A program made the translations under genes and the position numbers. From NCBI RefSeq assembly GCF_014697075.1, contig NZ_JACJRE010000066.1, forward strand, positions 1 through 36,528: a DNA stretch of 36,528 nucleotides. Reading direction: 5' to 3'. Shown here one piece after another: positions 1 through 9,607 of this stretch (its first letter is position 1; every line of letters starts with the position of its first letter). This stretch comes from Tolypothrix sp. FACHB-123 (lineage in GTDB: Bacteria; Cyanobacteriota; Cyanobacteriia; Cyanobacteriales; Nostocaceae). The notes under the pieces were generated by a model that saw only the letters and a list, made by a program, of their open reading frames with translations, ran no database searches and was not told where the DNA came from.

Positions 1-3000
1 ATCATTCACCGTAGCCAGATGGAAAAATTGAGTTGCAGCTACTGTACCACCTTTACCATCAACTACGTTGTAAGTGAGGTCAACTCTACCATTGAAGTTG
101 GTATTTGGGGTGAAGGTGTAATTACCATTACCGTTGTCTTCCAATGTGCCGTTAGTTGCTGTCAAGTCGGCGACTGAGAGATTATCGCCATCGACATCGC
201 TAAAGCCTTCCAACAACTTTGAGACATCAATGCTGTAATTGGTGTCTTCTGTGCCATCGACTAAGGATGCACTGGCAACACCTGTGGGTGCATCATTAAT
301 ATTGTTGATTGCGATCGCGATCGCTTTTTCGTAAAATAAGCCATCTTGATCTGTAGCGCGAATGCGGATACTGTAGCTATTCTTGGTTTCGTAGTCAGGA
401 GAAAGGTTAATACTTAGTTGATTGCCAATAATAGTAAAGCTGCTGTTATCTGCGCTACCTTCACCAGATACCAATGTATAGGTATGACTGTTGCCTACAT
501 CGGGATCGGTGGTATTTAAGTTACCAATGACTGTATTGGCGATCGCATTTTCGTCAATACTAGTATTGCTCAAACTCACATCACTAGGGGCACTGTTAAG
601 GTTAAGCACAAAAAGTTCTTGACCAACGTTACCATTATCGGCAACAAAGTAGAGTTTGCCGTTAATATAAGTTAGATCGCTAGGATTGGAAGCTGCCGAA
701 CCGGGAAATAAATCATTAACTCTGACAGTACCCTCTGCGGTGCCATTACTCCTCCATAACTCAATCCCACTCGTGCCGTCAGTGGCAGTAAAGTAGAGTA
801 TCCCGTTGACATTCGTTAAATTAGATGGGCTAGAAGAATCTGCACCTGCAAAAATATCTCTAACTCTGACAGTACCCTCTGCGGTGCCATCACTCTTCCA
901 TAATTCAATTCCACCTGTGCCATCATTAGCAGTAAAGTAGAGTGTCCCGTTGACATTCGTTAAATTAGAGGGATCGGCAGAGTTGACACCTGTGAAGATA
1001 TCTTTGACAAGAACAGTACCCTCTGCGGTGCCATCACTCTTCCATAATTCAACCCCATTCGTGCTATTACTAGCGGCAAAATATAGTGTGCCGTTAACAT
1101 TCGTCAGTTCATATGGATGAGAAGAGCCTATACCTGCGAAGATATCTTTGACAAGAACAGTACCCTCTGCGGTGCCATCACTCTTCCATAATTCAATCCC
1201 ACCCGTGCCATCATTAGCAGTAAAGTAGAGTGTCCCGTTAACATTTGTCAGATTTTGCGGAATAGAAGAGCCTGAGCCACTCAGGATATCCTTAACTAGG
1301 ATAGTACCGTTTGCAGTACCGTCACTTTTCCACAACTCGCGTCCACCATTGCTGTCAACAGCAGTAAAAAATAGCGTACCGTTGACATCTGTCAAATTCT
1401 GCGGGGTAGAAGAGCCTATACCAGCAAAGATATCCTTAATCCTGACAGTCCCGGTTGAGGTGCCATCACTTTTCCACAATTCATAACCATTTGTACCATC
1501 AGTAGCAGTAAAGAATAGCGTGCCGTTAACATTTGTCAGATTAGACGGGTTAGAGGAACCCGAACCGGTAAGAATATCTTTAACTCTGACAGTATTGGCT
1601 GAGGTGCCATCAGTTTTCCATAATTCATAACCACCACTGCTGTTAGTGGCAGTAAAGTAGACTATACCATTGACATTTGTCAGATTCGATGGGTTAGAGG
1701 AGCCTGAGCCAGAGAGGATATCCCTCACTCTAACGGTACCTGCTTCAGTACCATCAGTCTTCCATAGCTCGCGTCCATTACTGCTATCAGCAGCAGAAAA
1801 ATACAGAGTTCCGTTGATATTTGTTAAATGTTGGGGTTTGGAAGAGCCTGTACCAGCAAAGATATCCTTAACTCTGACAGTCTCAGTTTCAGTAATATTA
1901 GTCTTCCATAACTCTCGTCCATCACTGCTGTTAGCGGCAGAAAAGTATAGTGTGCCGTCAACATTCGTCAGATTTTGCGGGCTAGAAGAGTTTGTACCAG
2001 GAACGATATCTTGGACTCTAACAGTACCAGCTTCAGTGCCATCGCTCTTCCACAACTCAGTTCCACCTGTGCTGTCAGTAGCAGTGAAGTAGAGTGTACC
2101 GTTAACATTCGTGAGATTAGATGGGTTAGAATGACCCGTGCCAGAGAAAATATCTTTAACTCTGTAAGTTCCAGATTCAGTGCCGTCGCTCCTCCATAAC
2201 TCACGCCCCCCATTACTATCAATGGCAGAAAAATAGAGGATGCCGTTGACATTTGCGAGCTGTTGTGGAATCGATGAGCCTGCACCACTAACGATATCTT
2301 TAACTAAGACAGCATCACCTGAAGCGCCATCAATTTTCCACAACTCAATCCCATTGGTGCCATTAGTAGCAGTAAAGTACAGGGTACCGTTGACATTTGT
2401 CAAATTGGATGGGTTAGAGGAGCCTGTACCTGCAAGGATATCCCTAACTATGACGGTACCGGCTTCTGTACCATCACTCTTCCATAATTCAGTGCCATTT
2501 GTGCTGTCAGTGGCAGTAAAGTACAGTGTGCCGTTAACATTTGTCAGATTGGATGGATTGGCGGAACCTGCACCGCTAACTATATTCGCAACTAAGGTAG
2601 TACCAGCTTCTGTACCATCACTCTTCCATAATTCAGTGCCATTTGTGCTGTCAGTGGCAGTAAAGTACAGTGTGCCATTAACATTTGTCAGATTGGATGG
2701 ATTGGCGGAACCTGCACCGCTAACTATATTCGCAACTAAGGTAGTACCAACTTCTGTACCATCACTCTTCCATAACTCAGTACCATTAAGGCCATCAGTG
2801 GCAGTAAAGTACAGCGTGCCATTAACATTTGTCAGATTGGATGGATTAGCGGAACCTGCACCGCTCAAGATATCTCTAACTCTGACAGTATTTGCTTCTG
2901 TACCATCACTTTTCCATAACTCAGCACCACCATTGCTGTCATAGGCTACAAAGTAGAGGGTACCGTTAACATTTGTGAGACTTTGCGGATTAGATGACTC

Positions 3001-3756
3001 TATACCGGCGGCGATATCTTTAATTCTGATAGTACCTGCTTCTGTACCATCACTTTTCCATAACTCAGTTCCACCATTGCTGTCATAGGCGACAAAGTAG
3101 AGTGTACCGTTGACGTTCGTTAAATATTGTGGGTTAGAGGAAGCGCCACTGATATTGATATCTTTGAGCAGGCTAATTGTTGTGTCTTCTGATAACAAGT
3201 GGGGGTAGGTTGTAGTTGCTTCTGGGCTAAAGGCGATCGCTGTGGTAATTTTTCCTGTAGTCACATCTAAATGCCAATTACCACCAAAGACAGCGTTACC
3301 GACTTTGCTAGAAGCCGCAGCTACTGGATTTCCTAGCAGTTTACCCAGGCTGTCAACAAATATTTTGCCGATTTTTCCCGCACCGACTTCGCAACCATAA
3401 AGCAAAATGTTAGCTTCTGCGGCTAAGGATGCTTTCCATTGCTGTATGGCACTTTTGTAAATATCGAGGGTAAATAGACTCAGACTTGAACGCCCTAGTT
3501 GGATCTGTCCTGGCTGTCCGTGGGCGACAAGATGTAAACTTGTGATTCCTTGGTGCTGTGATAGCTTCTTGCTAATTTCCTCAATTCCATCGCTTTGGGA
3601 GTCTAGTATCACTACGTCCAAACCAGGAGCTACGGCTGCTGTTAATTGTTCATATTGCGTCACGCTGGAATCAATAAAGACAATACCACTGACTATGTTT
3701 TGTTGAAGATTAACAGGTGATACGGGCTTAAATTTGGCGAAATCAACCATTGTCAT
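1..3756 (-). CDS. Giant DUF4347 / ELWxxDGT-repeat / cadherin-like protein (C-terminus outside window)
   Basis: The frame is open from an ATG at 3756 to the window edge (1252 codons, no stop seen), so the gene is partial. AAGGA lies about 9 nt before the ATG; a second in-frame ATG is at 3750. Residues about 20-185 are a DUF4347-type domain, with HLVAHGQPG (H79) and LLYGCEVGAGK (C122). Residues about 190-1049 hold 17 tandem ELWxxDGT units. The Trp of each unit falls at residues 233, 281 and so on to 1001, exactly 48 residues apart, followed by one degenerate unit (ELFVLN). From about residue 1052 come cadherin-like repeats (for example FNGRVDLTYNVVDGKGGT). No N-terminal signal peptide is visible. 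Proteins of this build in cyanobacteria are usually very large, predicted surface or secreted proteins, often exported by type I systems through a C-terminal signal; that is inference here. The function is unknown; adhesion or matrix is plausible. Confidence 0.9.
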   Translation of the reverse strand, partial: MTMVDFAKFKPVSPVNLQQNIVSGIVFIDSSVTQYEQLTAAVAPGLDVVILDSQSDGIEEISKKLSQHQGITSLHLVAHGQPGQIQLGRSSLSLFTLDIYKSAIQQWKASLAAEANILLYGCEVGAGKIGKIFVDSLGKLLGNPVAAASSKVGNAVFGGNWHLDVTTGKITTAIAFSPEATTTYPHLLSEDTTISLLKDINISGASSNPQYLTNVNGTLYFVAYDSNGGTELWKSDGTEAGTIRIKDIAAGIESSNPQSLTNVNGTLYFVAYDSNGGAELWKSDGTEANTVRVRDILSGAGSANPSNLTNVNGTLYFTATDGLNGTELWKSDGTEVGTTLVANIVSGAGSANPSNLTNVNGTLYFTATDSTNGTELWKSDGTEAGTTLVANIVSGAGSANPSNLTNVNGTLYFTATDSTNGTELWKSDGTEAGTVIVRDILAGTGSSNPSNLTNVNGTLYFTATNGTNGIELWKIDGASGDAVLVKDIVSGAGSSIPQQLANVNGILYFSAIDSNGGRELWRSDGTESGTYRVKDIFSGTGHSNPSNLTNVNGTLYFTATDSTGGTELWKSDGTEAGTVRVQDIVPGTNSSSPQNLTNVDGTLYFSAANSSDGRELWKTNITETETVRVKDIFAGTGSSKPQHLTNINGTLYFSAADSSNGRELWKTDGTEAGTVRVRDILSGSGSSNPSNLTNVNGIVYFTATNSSGGYELWKTDGTSANTVRVKDILTGSGSSNPSNLTNVNGTLFFTATDGTNGYELWKSDGTSTGTVRIKDIFAGIGSSTPQNLTDVNGTLFFTAVDSNGGRELWKSDGTANGTILVKDILSGSGSSIPQNLTNVNGTLYFTANDGTGGIELWKSDGTAEGTVLVKDIFAGIGSSHPYELTNVNGTLYFAASNSTNGVELWKSDGTAEGTVLVKDIFTGVNSADPSNLTNVNGTLYFTANDGTGGIELWKSDGTAEGTVRVRDIFAGADSSSPSNLTNVNGILYFTATDGTSGIELWRSNGTAEGTVRVNDLFPGSAASNPSDLTYINGKLYFVADNGNVGQELFVLNLNSAPSDVSLSNTSIDENAIANTVIGNLNTTDPDVGNSHTYTLVSGEGSADNSSFTIIGNQLSINLSPDYETKNSYSIRIRATDQDGLFYEKAIAIAINNINDAPTGVASASLVDGTEDTNYSIDVSKLLEGFSDVDGDNLSVADLTATNGTLEDNGNGNYTFTPNTNFNGRVDLTYNVVDGKGGTVAATQFFHLATVND
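685..3130 (-). repeat. 17-unit 144-bp coding tandem repeat (ELWxxDGT)
   Basis: The Trp codon recurs with its last base at 756, 900, 1044 and every 144 bp up to 3060, giving 17 units without a single indel. Each unit encodes about N-P-x-x-L-T-x-[IV]-N-G-x-L-Y-F-x-A-x-D-x-x-x-G-x-E-L-W-x-S-D-G-T. Bases 2521-2628 and 2665-2772 differ at only two positions, which points to recent duplication or gene conversion. Other units differ at many third positions. Confidence 0.93.
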
Positions 3757-4471
3757 AACCGTTTTTCCTTGAATTGTGAAGTAAGAATTACAGGCGAAAT
3801 CATGGGTTGGTAGATGTTCCCAATGCGATCGCAATTTTTCTTGCTAATGAACGACCCCTATTAATATCTTATTTGATTAAATGTATAATTTTATACAGTA
3901 AATTCATGCATTCTATTTTTAAAACTACTAAGTCTTTCCCAGAAATAGGCTATTCGGTTAAAAAAACACATTTTTATTAGCTTTAGAAGCAACTATCTGC
4001 GGATAGAGATAATTAGCTCAAAAAAAGTATATTTTATTAAGGTTTGGTTAAGTAGTTCTCAGTGCAAACTTAGTAAAGTCTTTAATGATTAGCCGTAGAT
4101 TCAGCATTTTATTTATTCAAACTTTATACTTTAATTAATTTTTCTGAGCAAATGTACTGTTATTGAATGGGGTATTGGGCATGGGACATAGGGAAAAGGC
4201 TGAGATTTTGGAGAAAGTGATTTGGCGAAAAACCAAAATCTAAGGGAACTCCAAAAAATAAATTATTCTGTTAAACGTTGACTGTTGACAGTTGACGGTT
4301 CACAGTTAACAGTCAACCGTCAACAGTGAACAATAGCAATGGAATATTTTTTTACTTGGAAGTCCCTAAGAAAATTTCCCATCTTCCTTGTCTCCTGACT
4401 TGACGGTAGCCTCTCAAGCACGGCAAAATTAGTACAAAAGTTCCAGTGGATGCAAGCTGGAGGTCTTTAAC
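3757..4471. other. 715-bp divergent intergenic region
   Basis: This separates the giant repeat protein (-) from the aldehyde dehydrogenase (+), so both promoters should lie here. It is AT-rich, has one GCGATCGC-like palindrome near 3825, and carries a heptanucleotide repeat at 4278-4333. GGAGG at about 4459-4463 is the ribosome-binding site of the (+) gene. I saw no convincing small ORF or RNA gene. Confidence 0.6.
4278..4333. repeat. Heptanucleotide tandem repeat (8 units), partly palindromic
   Basis: Eight consecutive 7-mers can be read: TTGACTG, TTGACAG, TTGACGG, TTCACAG, TTAACAG, TCAACCG, TCAACAG, TGAACAA. The left half is TTGACNG-like and the right half is its reverse complement type. 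The block can therefore fold on itself, for example TTGACGGTT against AACCGTCAA. This resembles the STRR elements known from heterocystous cyanobacteria. Confidence 0.8.
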
Positions 4472-5974
4472 ATGACTACTGTGCTTAGTTGCCGTAATTA
4501 TATTGATGGTCAATGGTTGAATGCTTTAGGGGGAGCTACTTTAGAAAGTCGTAACCCTGCTGATAAACATGAAGTGATTGCTACCTTCCCTCGTTCGGTA
4601 GCAGATGATGTGAATACAGCAGTAAAAGCAGCCCGCCAAGCTTACCGTAGTTGGCGAAAAGTACCAGCCCCAGCTAGAGCAGAATATATTTTCCGTGTTG
4701 GGGAAATATTACTGCAACATAAAGAAGAACTGGCTCAGTTAATTAGCCGAGAAATGGGTAAGCCTTTAACTGAAGCTAGAGGCGATGTCCAAGAAGGAAT
4801 TGACTGTGCTTTTTACAGCGCTGGTGAAGGGCGGCGGTTATTTGGGCAAACTACACCTTCGGAAATGCCGAATAAATTCGCCATGACCGTGAGAATGCCG
4901 ATAGGCGTATGTGCTTTAATTACTCCTTGGAATTTTCCTGTAGCGATTCCTTGCTGGAAAGCGATGCCAGCACTGGTATGCGGTAATACAGTCATCCTCA
5001 AACCCGCAGAAGATACTCCCGCCTGTGCTACTAAACTCATTGAGATTTTTGCTGAGGCTGGTTTACCACCAGGGGTAATTAACCTAGTGCATGGTATTGG
5101 AGAAGAAGTTGGGAAAGCTTTAGTTGAGTATCCTGATGTAGATTTAGTCTCTTTTACTGGTTCCTCAGAAACAGGTGCATTTGTTGGCGCTACTTGCGGA
5201 CGCACTCACAAGCGCGTTTGCTTAGAAATGGGCGGTAAAAATGCCCAAGTAGTTATGGAAGATGCAGACTTAGAACTGGCGTTAGATGGTGCTGTTTGGG
5301 GAGCTTTTGGCACAACTGGACAAAGATGTACAGCAACTAGCCGCCTAATTTTGCACAGCGACATCAAAGAAAAATTTACTGCCATGCTTTATGAGCGTAC
5401 CAGTCAGTTACGCTTAGGAGCAGGTACAGATCCCAATACAGAGATTGGCCCGTTAATTAATGAATCTCAACTGCAACGGGTGAATAATTATATGCAAATT
5501 GCTCGTGAGGAAGGAGCAAAGATTTTAATTGGTGGAGAAATTGCAAGCGAAGGGGAGCTAAAAAACGGTAACTTCTTTCAGCCAACCATTTTAGATAATG
5601 TCACTCCCGATATGCGAGTGGCGCGTGAGGAGATATTTGGGCCTGTAGTGGCATTAATTGAGGTTAGCTCATTTGAAGAAGCGATCGCAATTCTCAACGA
5701 TACCAATTATGGTTTATCATCCTCAGTTTACACCCGCGATATCAACCGAGCTTTTACAGCCATGCGCGACATTGAAGCGGGTATCACTTATATTAATGGC
5801 CCGACAATCGGTGCGGAAGTACACTTACCATTCGGCGGTGTAAAGCATACAGGTAACGGTCACAGAGAAGCTGGCACTACAGCCTTAGATGTTTTCACTG
5901 AATGGAAGAGTGTTTATGTTGACTTTTCCGGCACTCTGCAACGCGCTCAAATAGATAACAGGGTTAGTCAATAG
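4472..5974 (+). CDS. NAD(P)-dependent aldehyde dehydrogenase
   Basis: A 500-residue cytosolic ALDH-superfamily enzyme, full length for the family, which oxidises an aldehyde to the carboxylate using NAD(P)+. Visible landmarks are TPWNFP with oxyanion Asn154, Lys177 in LKPAEDTP (cofactor binding), FTGSSETG (228-235, Rossmann turn), the general base Glu252 in LEMGGKNA, the nucleophile Cys286 in GQRCTATSR, and EEIFGP at 386-391. All catalytic residues are present. The GQRCTATSR context resembles alpha-ketoglutaric semialdehyde dehydrogenases and related bacterial enzymes, but the substrate cannot be fixed from sequence. The start is supported by GGAGG 8 nt upstream. The gene stands alone on its strand. 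The next gene converges on it 71 bp downstream, and that gap contains heptamer repeats. Confidence 0.93.
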   Translation: MTTVLSCRNYIDGQWLNALGGATLESRNPADKHEVIATFPRSVADDVNTAVKAARQAYRSWRKVPAPARAEYIFRVGEILLQHKEELAQLISREMGKPLTEARGDVQEGIDCAFYSAGEGRRLFGQTTPSEMPNKFAMTVRMPIGVCALITPWNFPVAIPCWKAMPALVCGNTVILKPAEDTPACATKLIEIFAEAGLPPGVINLVHGIGEEVGKALVEYPDVDLVSFTGSSETGAFVGATCGRTHKRVCLEMGGKNAQVVMEDADLELALDGAVWGAFGTTGQRCTATSRLILHSDIKEKFTAMLYERTSQLRLGAGTDPNTEIGPLINESQLQRVNNYMQIAREEGAKILIGGEIASEGELKNGNFFQPTILDNVTPDMRVAREEIFGPVVALIEVSSFEEAIAILNDTNYGLSSSVYTRDINRAFTAMRDIEAGITYINGPTIGAEVHLPFGGVKHTGNGHREAGTTALDVFTEWKSVYVDFSGTLQRAQIDNRVSQ

Positions 5975-6042
5975 TCAGTTGTCAGTTGTCAGTTGTCGAA
6001 AAATAGTCTTTTTATCCCCCATGCCCAATGCCCAATGCCCAT
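5967..6042. repeat. Two short heptamer repeats in the convergent gap
   Basis: AGTCAGT/TGTCAGT heptamers cover about 5969-5997, starting at the aldehyde dehydrogenase stop codon. Three ATGCCCA units lie at about 6019-6042. They fill nearly all of the space between the two convergent genes. Both are STRR-like elements common in this cyanobacterial group. Confidence 0.7.
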
Positions 6043-6045
6043 ATC

Positions 6046-6888
6046 TTACTGTCCCAGTTCTTTGATATTATTCATCACCTGCTGGTACAAATCTTTATTG
6101 CCTTGATTTTGAAAGATATCGGCCGCTTTTTGTAAATCCTTGAGTGCACCGGGTTTATCTCCTTGGGCTGCGCGTGCATTACCTCGGTTGTTATACGCAG
6201 CGCCAAAGTTAGGATTGATGCGAATGGCTTGATTGTAATCGGTGATAGCTGCTTTGTTATCGCCTCTAGCAGCCCGGAGATTACCCCGGTTATTGTAGGC
6301 GATCGCATATCTTGTATCTAGGCGAATCGCTTGGTTAAAATCTTCTAGCGCTCGATTTTGCTCTCCACTAGCCGCCAGTGCATTACCTCGGTTATTGTAG
6401 GCTTCGGCATAGTTGGGTGCAAGGCGAATGGCTTCGTTGTAATCTTCTAAAGCGCCTTTATTATCTCCTTGAGAGGCGCGAGTATTAGCGCGGCTATTGA
6501 AAGCTTCCGCATCGTTGGGATTGAGTTTCAGTGCTTCATTATAATCTGCGATCGCGGCTTGTTTATTACCCGCATCAAAGTAAGCCAGCCCCCTAGCCTT
6601 GTAAGCTGCACTATATCGGGGATTTTGGCTAATAGCTTTACTATAAGATGCGATCGCTGCTTGAGAATCACCTTTAGCGTGTTGATTTTTGCCTTGCAAA
6701 TAAAATTCCTCCGCCCTCGATGTTTTTGCTGAACGGCGGCTAGGAGGACTCACACCAATTTCTGTTACCAATACATCGCTTTGTTTACTACATGAAAGGT
6801 TAGTAGTTGCACTCAATATAGTTAATAACCCTATAATTAATGCTCTGCCTATTTGTATCCACTCTTGCTCAAACAATTGCAGTTTCAT
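6046..6888 (-). CDS. TPR-repeat protein, exported or lipid-anchored
   Basis: 280 residues. The N-terminus has a hydrophobic segment (about 12-32, ALIIGLLTILSATTNLSC) that looks like a signal peptide. Cys33 might be lipidated, but the -3 residue is Asn rather than the usual Leu, so lipoprotein status is uncertain. From about residue 60 to 265 there are six tandem 34-residue TPR motifs of the type AYNNRGNARAAQGDNKAAI.DYNQAIRLNP, nearly identical to each other. TPR arrays form a superhelical scaffold for protein-protein contacts; the partner is unknown. No enzymatic domain is seen. No clear Shine-Dalgarno precedes the ATG. The gene is transcribed toward the aldehyde dehydrogenase and has 603 bp of non-coding sequence upstream, so it is probably monocistronic. 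Confidence 0.87.
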   Translation of the reverse strand: MKLQLFEQEWIQIGRALIIGLLTILSATTNLSCSKQSDVLVTEIGVSPPSRRSAKTSRAEEFYLQGKNQHAKGDSQAAIASYSKAISQNPRYSAAYKARGLAYFDAGNKQAAIADYNEALKLNPNDAEAFNSRANTRASQGDNKGALEDYNEAIRLAPNYAEAYNNRGNALAASGEQNRALEDFNQAIRLDTRYAIAYNNRGNLRAARGDNKAAITDYNQAIRINPNFGAAYNNRGNARAAQGDKPGALKDLQKAADIFQNQGNKDLYQQVMNNIKELGQ

Positions 6889-7491
6889 AATTTATTTTGA
6901 ACCGCCATTATACCTAGATAAAATTATTCCTTCTAATGAATTTGGGCTTGAAGTTTATCCGGCAATCCTATCTGATTTATGGAAATCATTCTGTTAACCG
7001 ACTGCCAATAATGAAGAGATTTCACGGAATCATTTAGGGCTGCTGTATCCTCTAGGTTTAATTAACGATTATGTATACTATTAGGTGTGAAGTGGGTAGA
7101 TATCACCTTGAGTTATTGTCATAAATAAATCCCAGAAATACAGTCAAAGACAGAGATGAGATAGTTACAGCCTAGATTAAAGTATAAAAACTGCAATTTA
7201 TCCCGATTTATCTGGTGAGTTTCTCTCTTTCTGAAACTAATATTCTAGGCAACAATACTCTATTTTTGCCGCCTTTAATTATACTTTTTAAACTCTATCA
7301 AAATAATAATTTTAATTATTTTAGCAAAATCTTCATAAAGATAAAGTTTTCTCCTGGAGGCTACAAGCTAATACTGACTCCACTCTGCTTAGTAATCGAG
7401 TCAAGCCAAGATAAGTAATCAATAATGCTTACCTACCTAAAAGTTACACAGACCTTTATCAATTGTGTAATTTACATCACATAATTACAAA
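6889..7491. other. 603-bp AT-rich intergenic region
   Basis: It lies between the TPR gene start and the RNase D stop, both on the minus strand. A 67-codon (+) reading frame at 7215-7418 begins with GTG, has no ribosome-binding site and a biased Phe/Ile/Asn/Leu composition typical of AT-rich spacer, so I do not call it. The promoter of the TPR gene is expected near 6900-7000. Nothing else was recognised. Confidence 0.5.
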
Positions 7492-8406
7492 TTACGAATT
7501 ATCACCATCTGGTTTTTTAGCAGTCAACCGCCAAGCAGTAGTTTCATCAATTTCTACAGATAGTTGCTCTAAATTTTCACCTAAATCTTTTTGCATTTTC
7601 TGAGTTAATGTAATAGGAAAATCTAAATTAATACCTTGAGTTTCAACTAACTTGAATAATTCAGCAAACGCAACCTTAACCGTTTGACGCTGGTAACTAG
7701 TTAATTTACAATAATCTGTTTCAGATAAATTTTGAGCCTGCATGGCTTTCTTAATTCGTTCTTCCAGATGTTCTAATTCCGATTTTAAAATTTTAGATTG
7801 TTGTTCAAGTTGAGTATATCTGTTACCAAGTAACACCAAATCTTCTGTTATTGGATCGGGATTAATTTTTGCTTGCATTTCTAACAATTTTAAATGCACC
7901 TGCGCTAAATATATACAATCTAAATAAGCATAATCAATCTGTTCTTCAGCTAAAGGACGCTTTCCCCAATCACTAGTTTGTTCTTGCTTATCGATATTAT
8001 GGAAATTACAAAGTACTGCGGCTAAAGTCTTTAATTGATAGTTAGGCAAAGGTAACAGATAATAAGGAATAGTTTTCGCAATTTCTAAAGTACAAGTAAT
8101 ATTTTTTGCTTTCTTACTGCCCAACAACTTTAAATCATAACTAGCATTATGAAATACCTTCTCAATCTCCGAATTCAGCATGATTTGGGCAATAAATTCC
8201 TCGATAATATCAGGTTGGTCTAACACATCTAAAAGATAAATGTGAGATCCACTCATATCATCGGGATCGTCTAATACCTGAATTAGCGATAATCGAGGAT
8301 TCCGACTTTTATAATCAGCAACTTCTGTATCTATCCACAAAGTTTGAGCTTGGCTATATTCAGCGATTTTAGCCTGAATTTTTCCGGCATCAGTCAAGTA
8401 TGGCAT
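7492..8406 (-). CDS. RNase D-like 3'-5' exonuclease (DEDDy)
   Basis: 304 residues with an N-terminal DEDD exonuclease domain. Motif I is LWIDTEVAD (Asp26, Glu28), motif II is VFHNASYDLKLL (Asp91), and motif III is DYAYLDC (Tyr159, Asp163, the YxxxD signature of the DEDDy branch). These acidic residues bind the two catalytic metal ions that trim RNA 3' ends in tRNA maturation and RNA turnover. Residues about 190-300 are helical and charged. They do not show an obvious HRDC domain, so it is shorter than E. coli RNase D, as many cyanobacterial homologues are. The gene lies 26 bp downstream of the medium-chain reductase on the same strand, so the two may be co-transcribed. A ribosome-binding site is weak (only TTACCTC before the ATG). 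Confidence 0.88.
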   Translation of the reverse strand: MPYLTDAGKIQAKIAEYSQAQTLWIDTEVADYKSRNPRLSLIQVLDDPDDMSGSHIYLLDVLDQPDIIEEFIAQIMLNSEIEKVFHNASYDLKLLGSKKAKNITCTLEIAKTIPYYLLPLPNYQLKTLAAVLCNFHNIDKQEQTSDWGKRPLAEEQIDYAYLDCIYLAQVHLKLLEMQAKINPDPITEDLVLLGNRYTQLEQQSKILKSELEHLEERIKKAMQAQNLSETDYCKLTSYQRQTVKVAFAELFKLVETQGINLDFPITLTQKMQKDLGENLEQLSVEIDETTAWRLTAKKPDGDNS

Positions 8407-8432
8407 GAGGTAATTTTAATTAGATGAAAATA

Positions 8433-9440
8433 TTAAAATCTGACGACTACTTTACCGCTATTTTGACCGCTTAAGAGATATTGAACAGCCTCAGGAATAG
8501 ACTCTAAACCTTGAAACTGAGTAGGATCGATAGCAACTTTAAGTTTACCAGTGTAGAACAGATTTAACAGGCGATCGCGCGCTTCTGGTATATATTCTTG
8601 ATAATGAGGCATAAGAAAGCCGCGTACAGAAGCAGCTTTCCAAAATAGTTGGTGATAAATTCGCGGTTGAGTAATTTGTTCTATCTCCTTAGCATATTCC
8701 GAGATAAAACCAACCACCACTAACCGTCCCCGCACAGCTAAATTATCAACGCAAGTATCAAAAACCTGCTTACCCACACAGTCAAAAATCAAATTAATTC
8801 CGTTGGGGTACTCTGACTTCAAGATAGCGTTGAGATTTTCTTGACGATAGTTGATAATGCGATCGCATCCCAATTCTCTCAGTAAATTTGCCTTCGCCTG
8901 CGAACTACAAGTACCAATCACATGATTACCTGCTAACTTCGCCAACTGTACAGCAATATGACCAGTTCCTCCCGCAGCTGCTGTCACCAACACTACTTCA
9001 TTACTTTTCATCTCCCCCACTTGTTCCAACGCCACCAAAGCTGATATACCAGTAGGCATCAGCGTCAGCAATTCTGGCGTAGCTTGGCGTACCTTCACTG
9101 CTAAATTTGCATCCACAACTTGATATTCGCGATAACCACCACCACGCGCCGTAGTAATTACTGCATCACCAACTTGAAAACCTGCGACATTTTCACCTAT
9201 CGCCACAACATTTCCTACCGCTTCCACACCCAAATCAAAGGGAGTAACTAAATTCACGTAGGGAACATCACCACGACAAACTAAAGTATCAAAGCCACCA
9301 TTAATCCCAGCGAATTTGTTTTGAATTAAAAGTTGATTACCAGCAGGTTGAGTCAGAGTAACTTCGACAATTTCAATAGCAGATTTAAAATCTTGATTAA
9401 ATTGCTGTGCTACTAATTTTCTATATGTTTTTTGATTCAT
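8433..9440 (-). CDS. Zinc-binding-dehydrogenase-like MDR oxidoreductase (quinone/enone reductase type)
   Basis: 335 residues of the medium-chain dehydrogenase/reductase fold. The N-terminal GroES-like domain contains FAGINGGFDTLVCRG and DLGVEAVGNVVAIGENV. The C-terminal Rossmann domain contains AAAGGTGHIAVQLAKLAG, the NADPH-binding turn. The structural zinc Cys cluster is absent, as in quinone oxidoreductases and the ZADH2/prostaglandin-reductase-3 group, which this resembles most. It likely reduces an enone or quinone with NADPH; the substrate is unknown. No strong Shine-Dalgarno precedes the ATG. The RNase D gene follows 26 bp downstream. A second, distinct MDR protein is encoded at 12133-13107. 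Confidence 0.85.
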   Translation of the reverse strand: MNQKTYRKLVAQQFNQDFKSAIEIVEVTLTQPAGNQLLIQNKFAGINGGFDTLVCRGDVPYVNLVTPFDLGVEAVGNVVAIGENVAGFQVGDAVITTARGGGYREYQVVDANLAVKVRQATPELLTLMPTGISALVALEQVGEMKSNEVVLVTAAAGGTGHIAVQLAKLAGNHVIGTCSSQAKANLLRELGCDRIINYRQENLNAILKSEYPNGINLIFDCVGKQVFDTCVDNLAVRGRLVVVGFISEYAKEIEQITQPRIYHQLFWKAASVRGFLMPHYQEYIPEARDRLLNLFYTGKLKVAIDPTQFQGLESIPEAVQYLLSGQNSGKVVVRF

Positions 9441-9607
9441 CTTGGAATATTGTATTTAACTTAATTTATAAAAAATATTATGACTGATATTAATTTGCTT
9501 TAAACTTGCCCTTAATAATTACTTCTTTTCTCTTGGCGTGCTTGGCGTACTTGGCGGTTCATTAAATAAATATTAATTGCACATCATAGTGCATGTATTA
9601 TATGTAG

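Noticed and set aside
1670-2944. Several open frames of 70-234 codons on the plus strand, with repeated VPLTFVRLDGLAEPAPL-like peptides.
   Set aside because: They are mirror images of the ELWxxDGT coding repeat on the minus strand; the 144-bp period keeps antisense frames open.
4813-5205. 130-codon minus-strand frame inside the aldehyde dehydrogenase gene.
   Set aside because: Antisense shadow of a well-conserved coding region, no recognisable domain.
7215-7418. 67-codon plus-strand ORF.
   Set aside because: GTG start, no ribosome-binding site, low-complexity AT-rich composition and no recognisable family.
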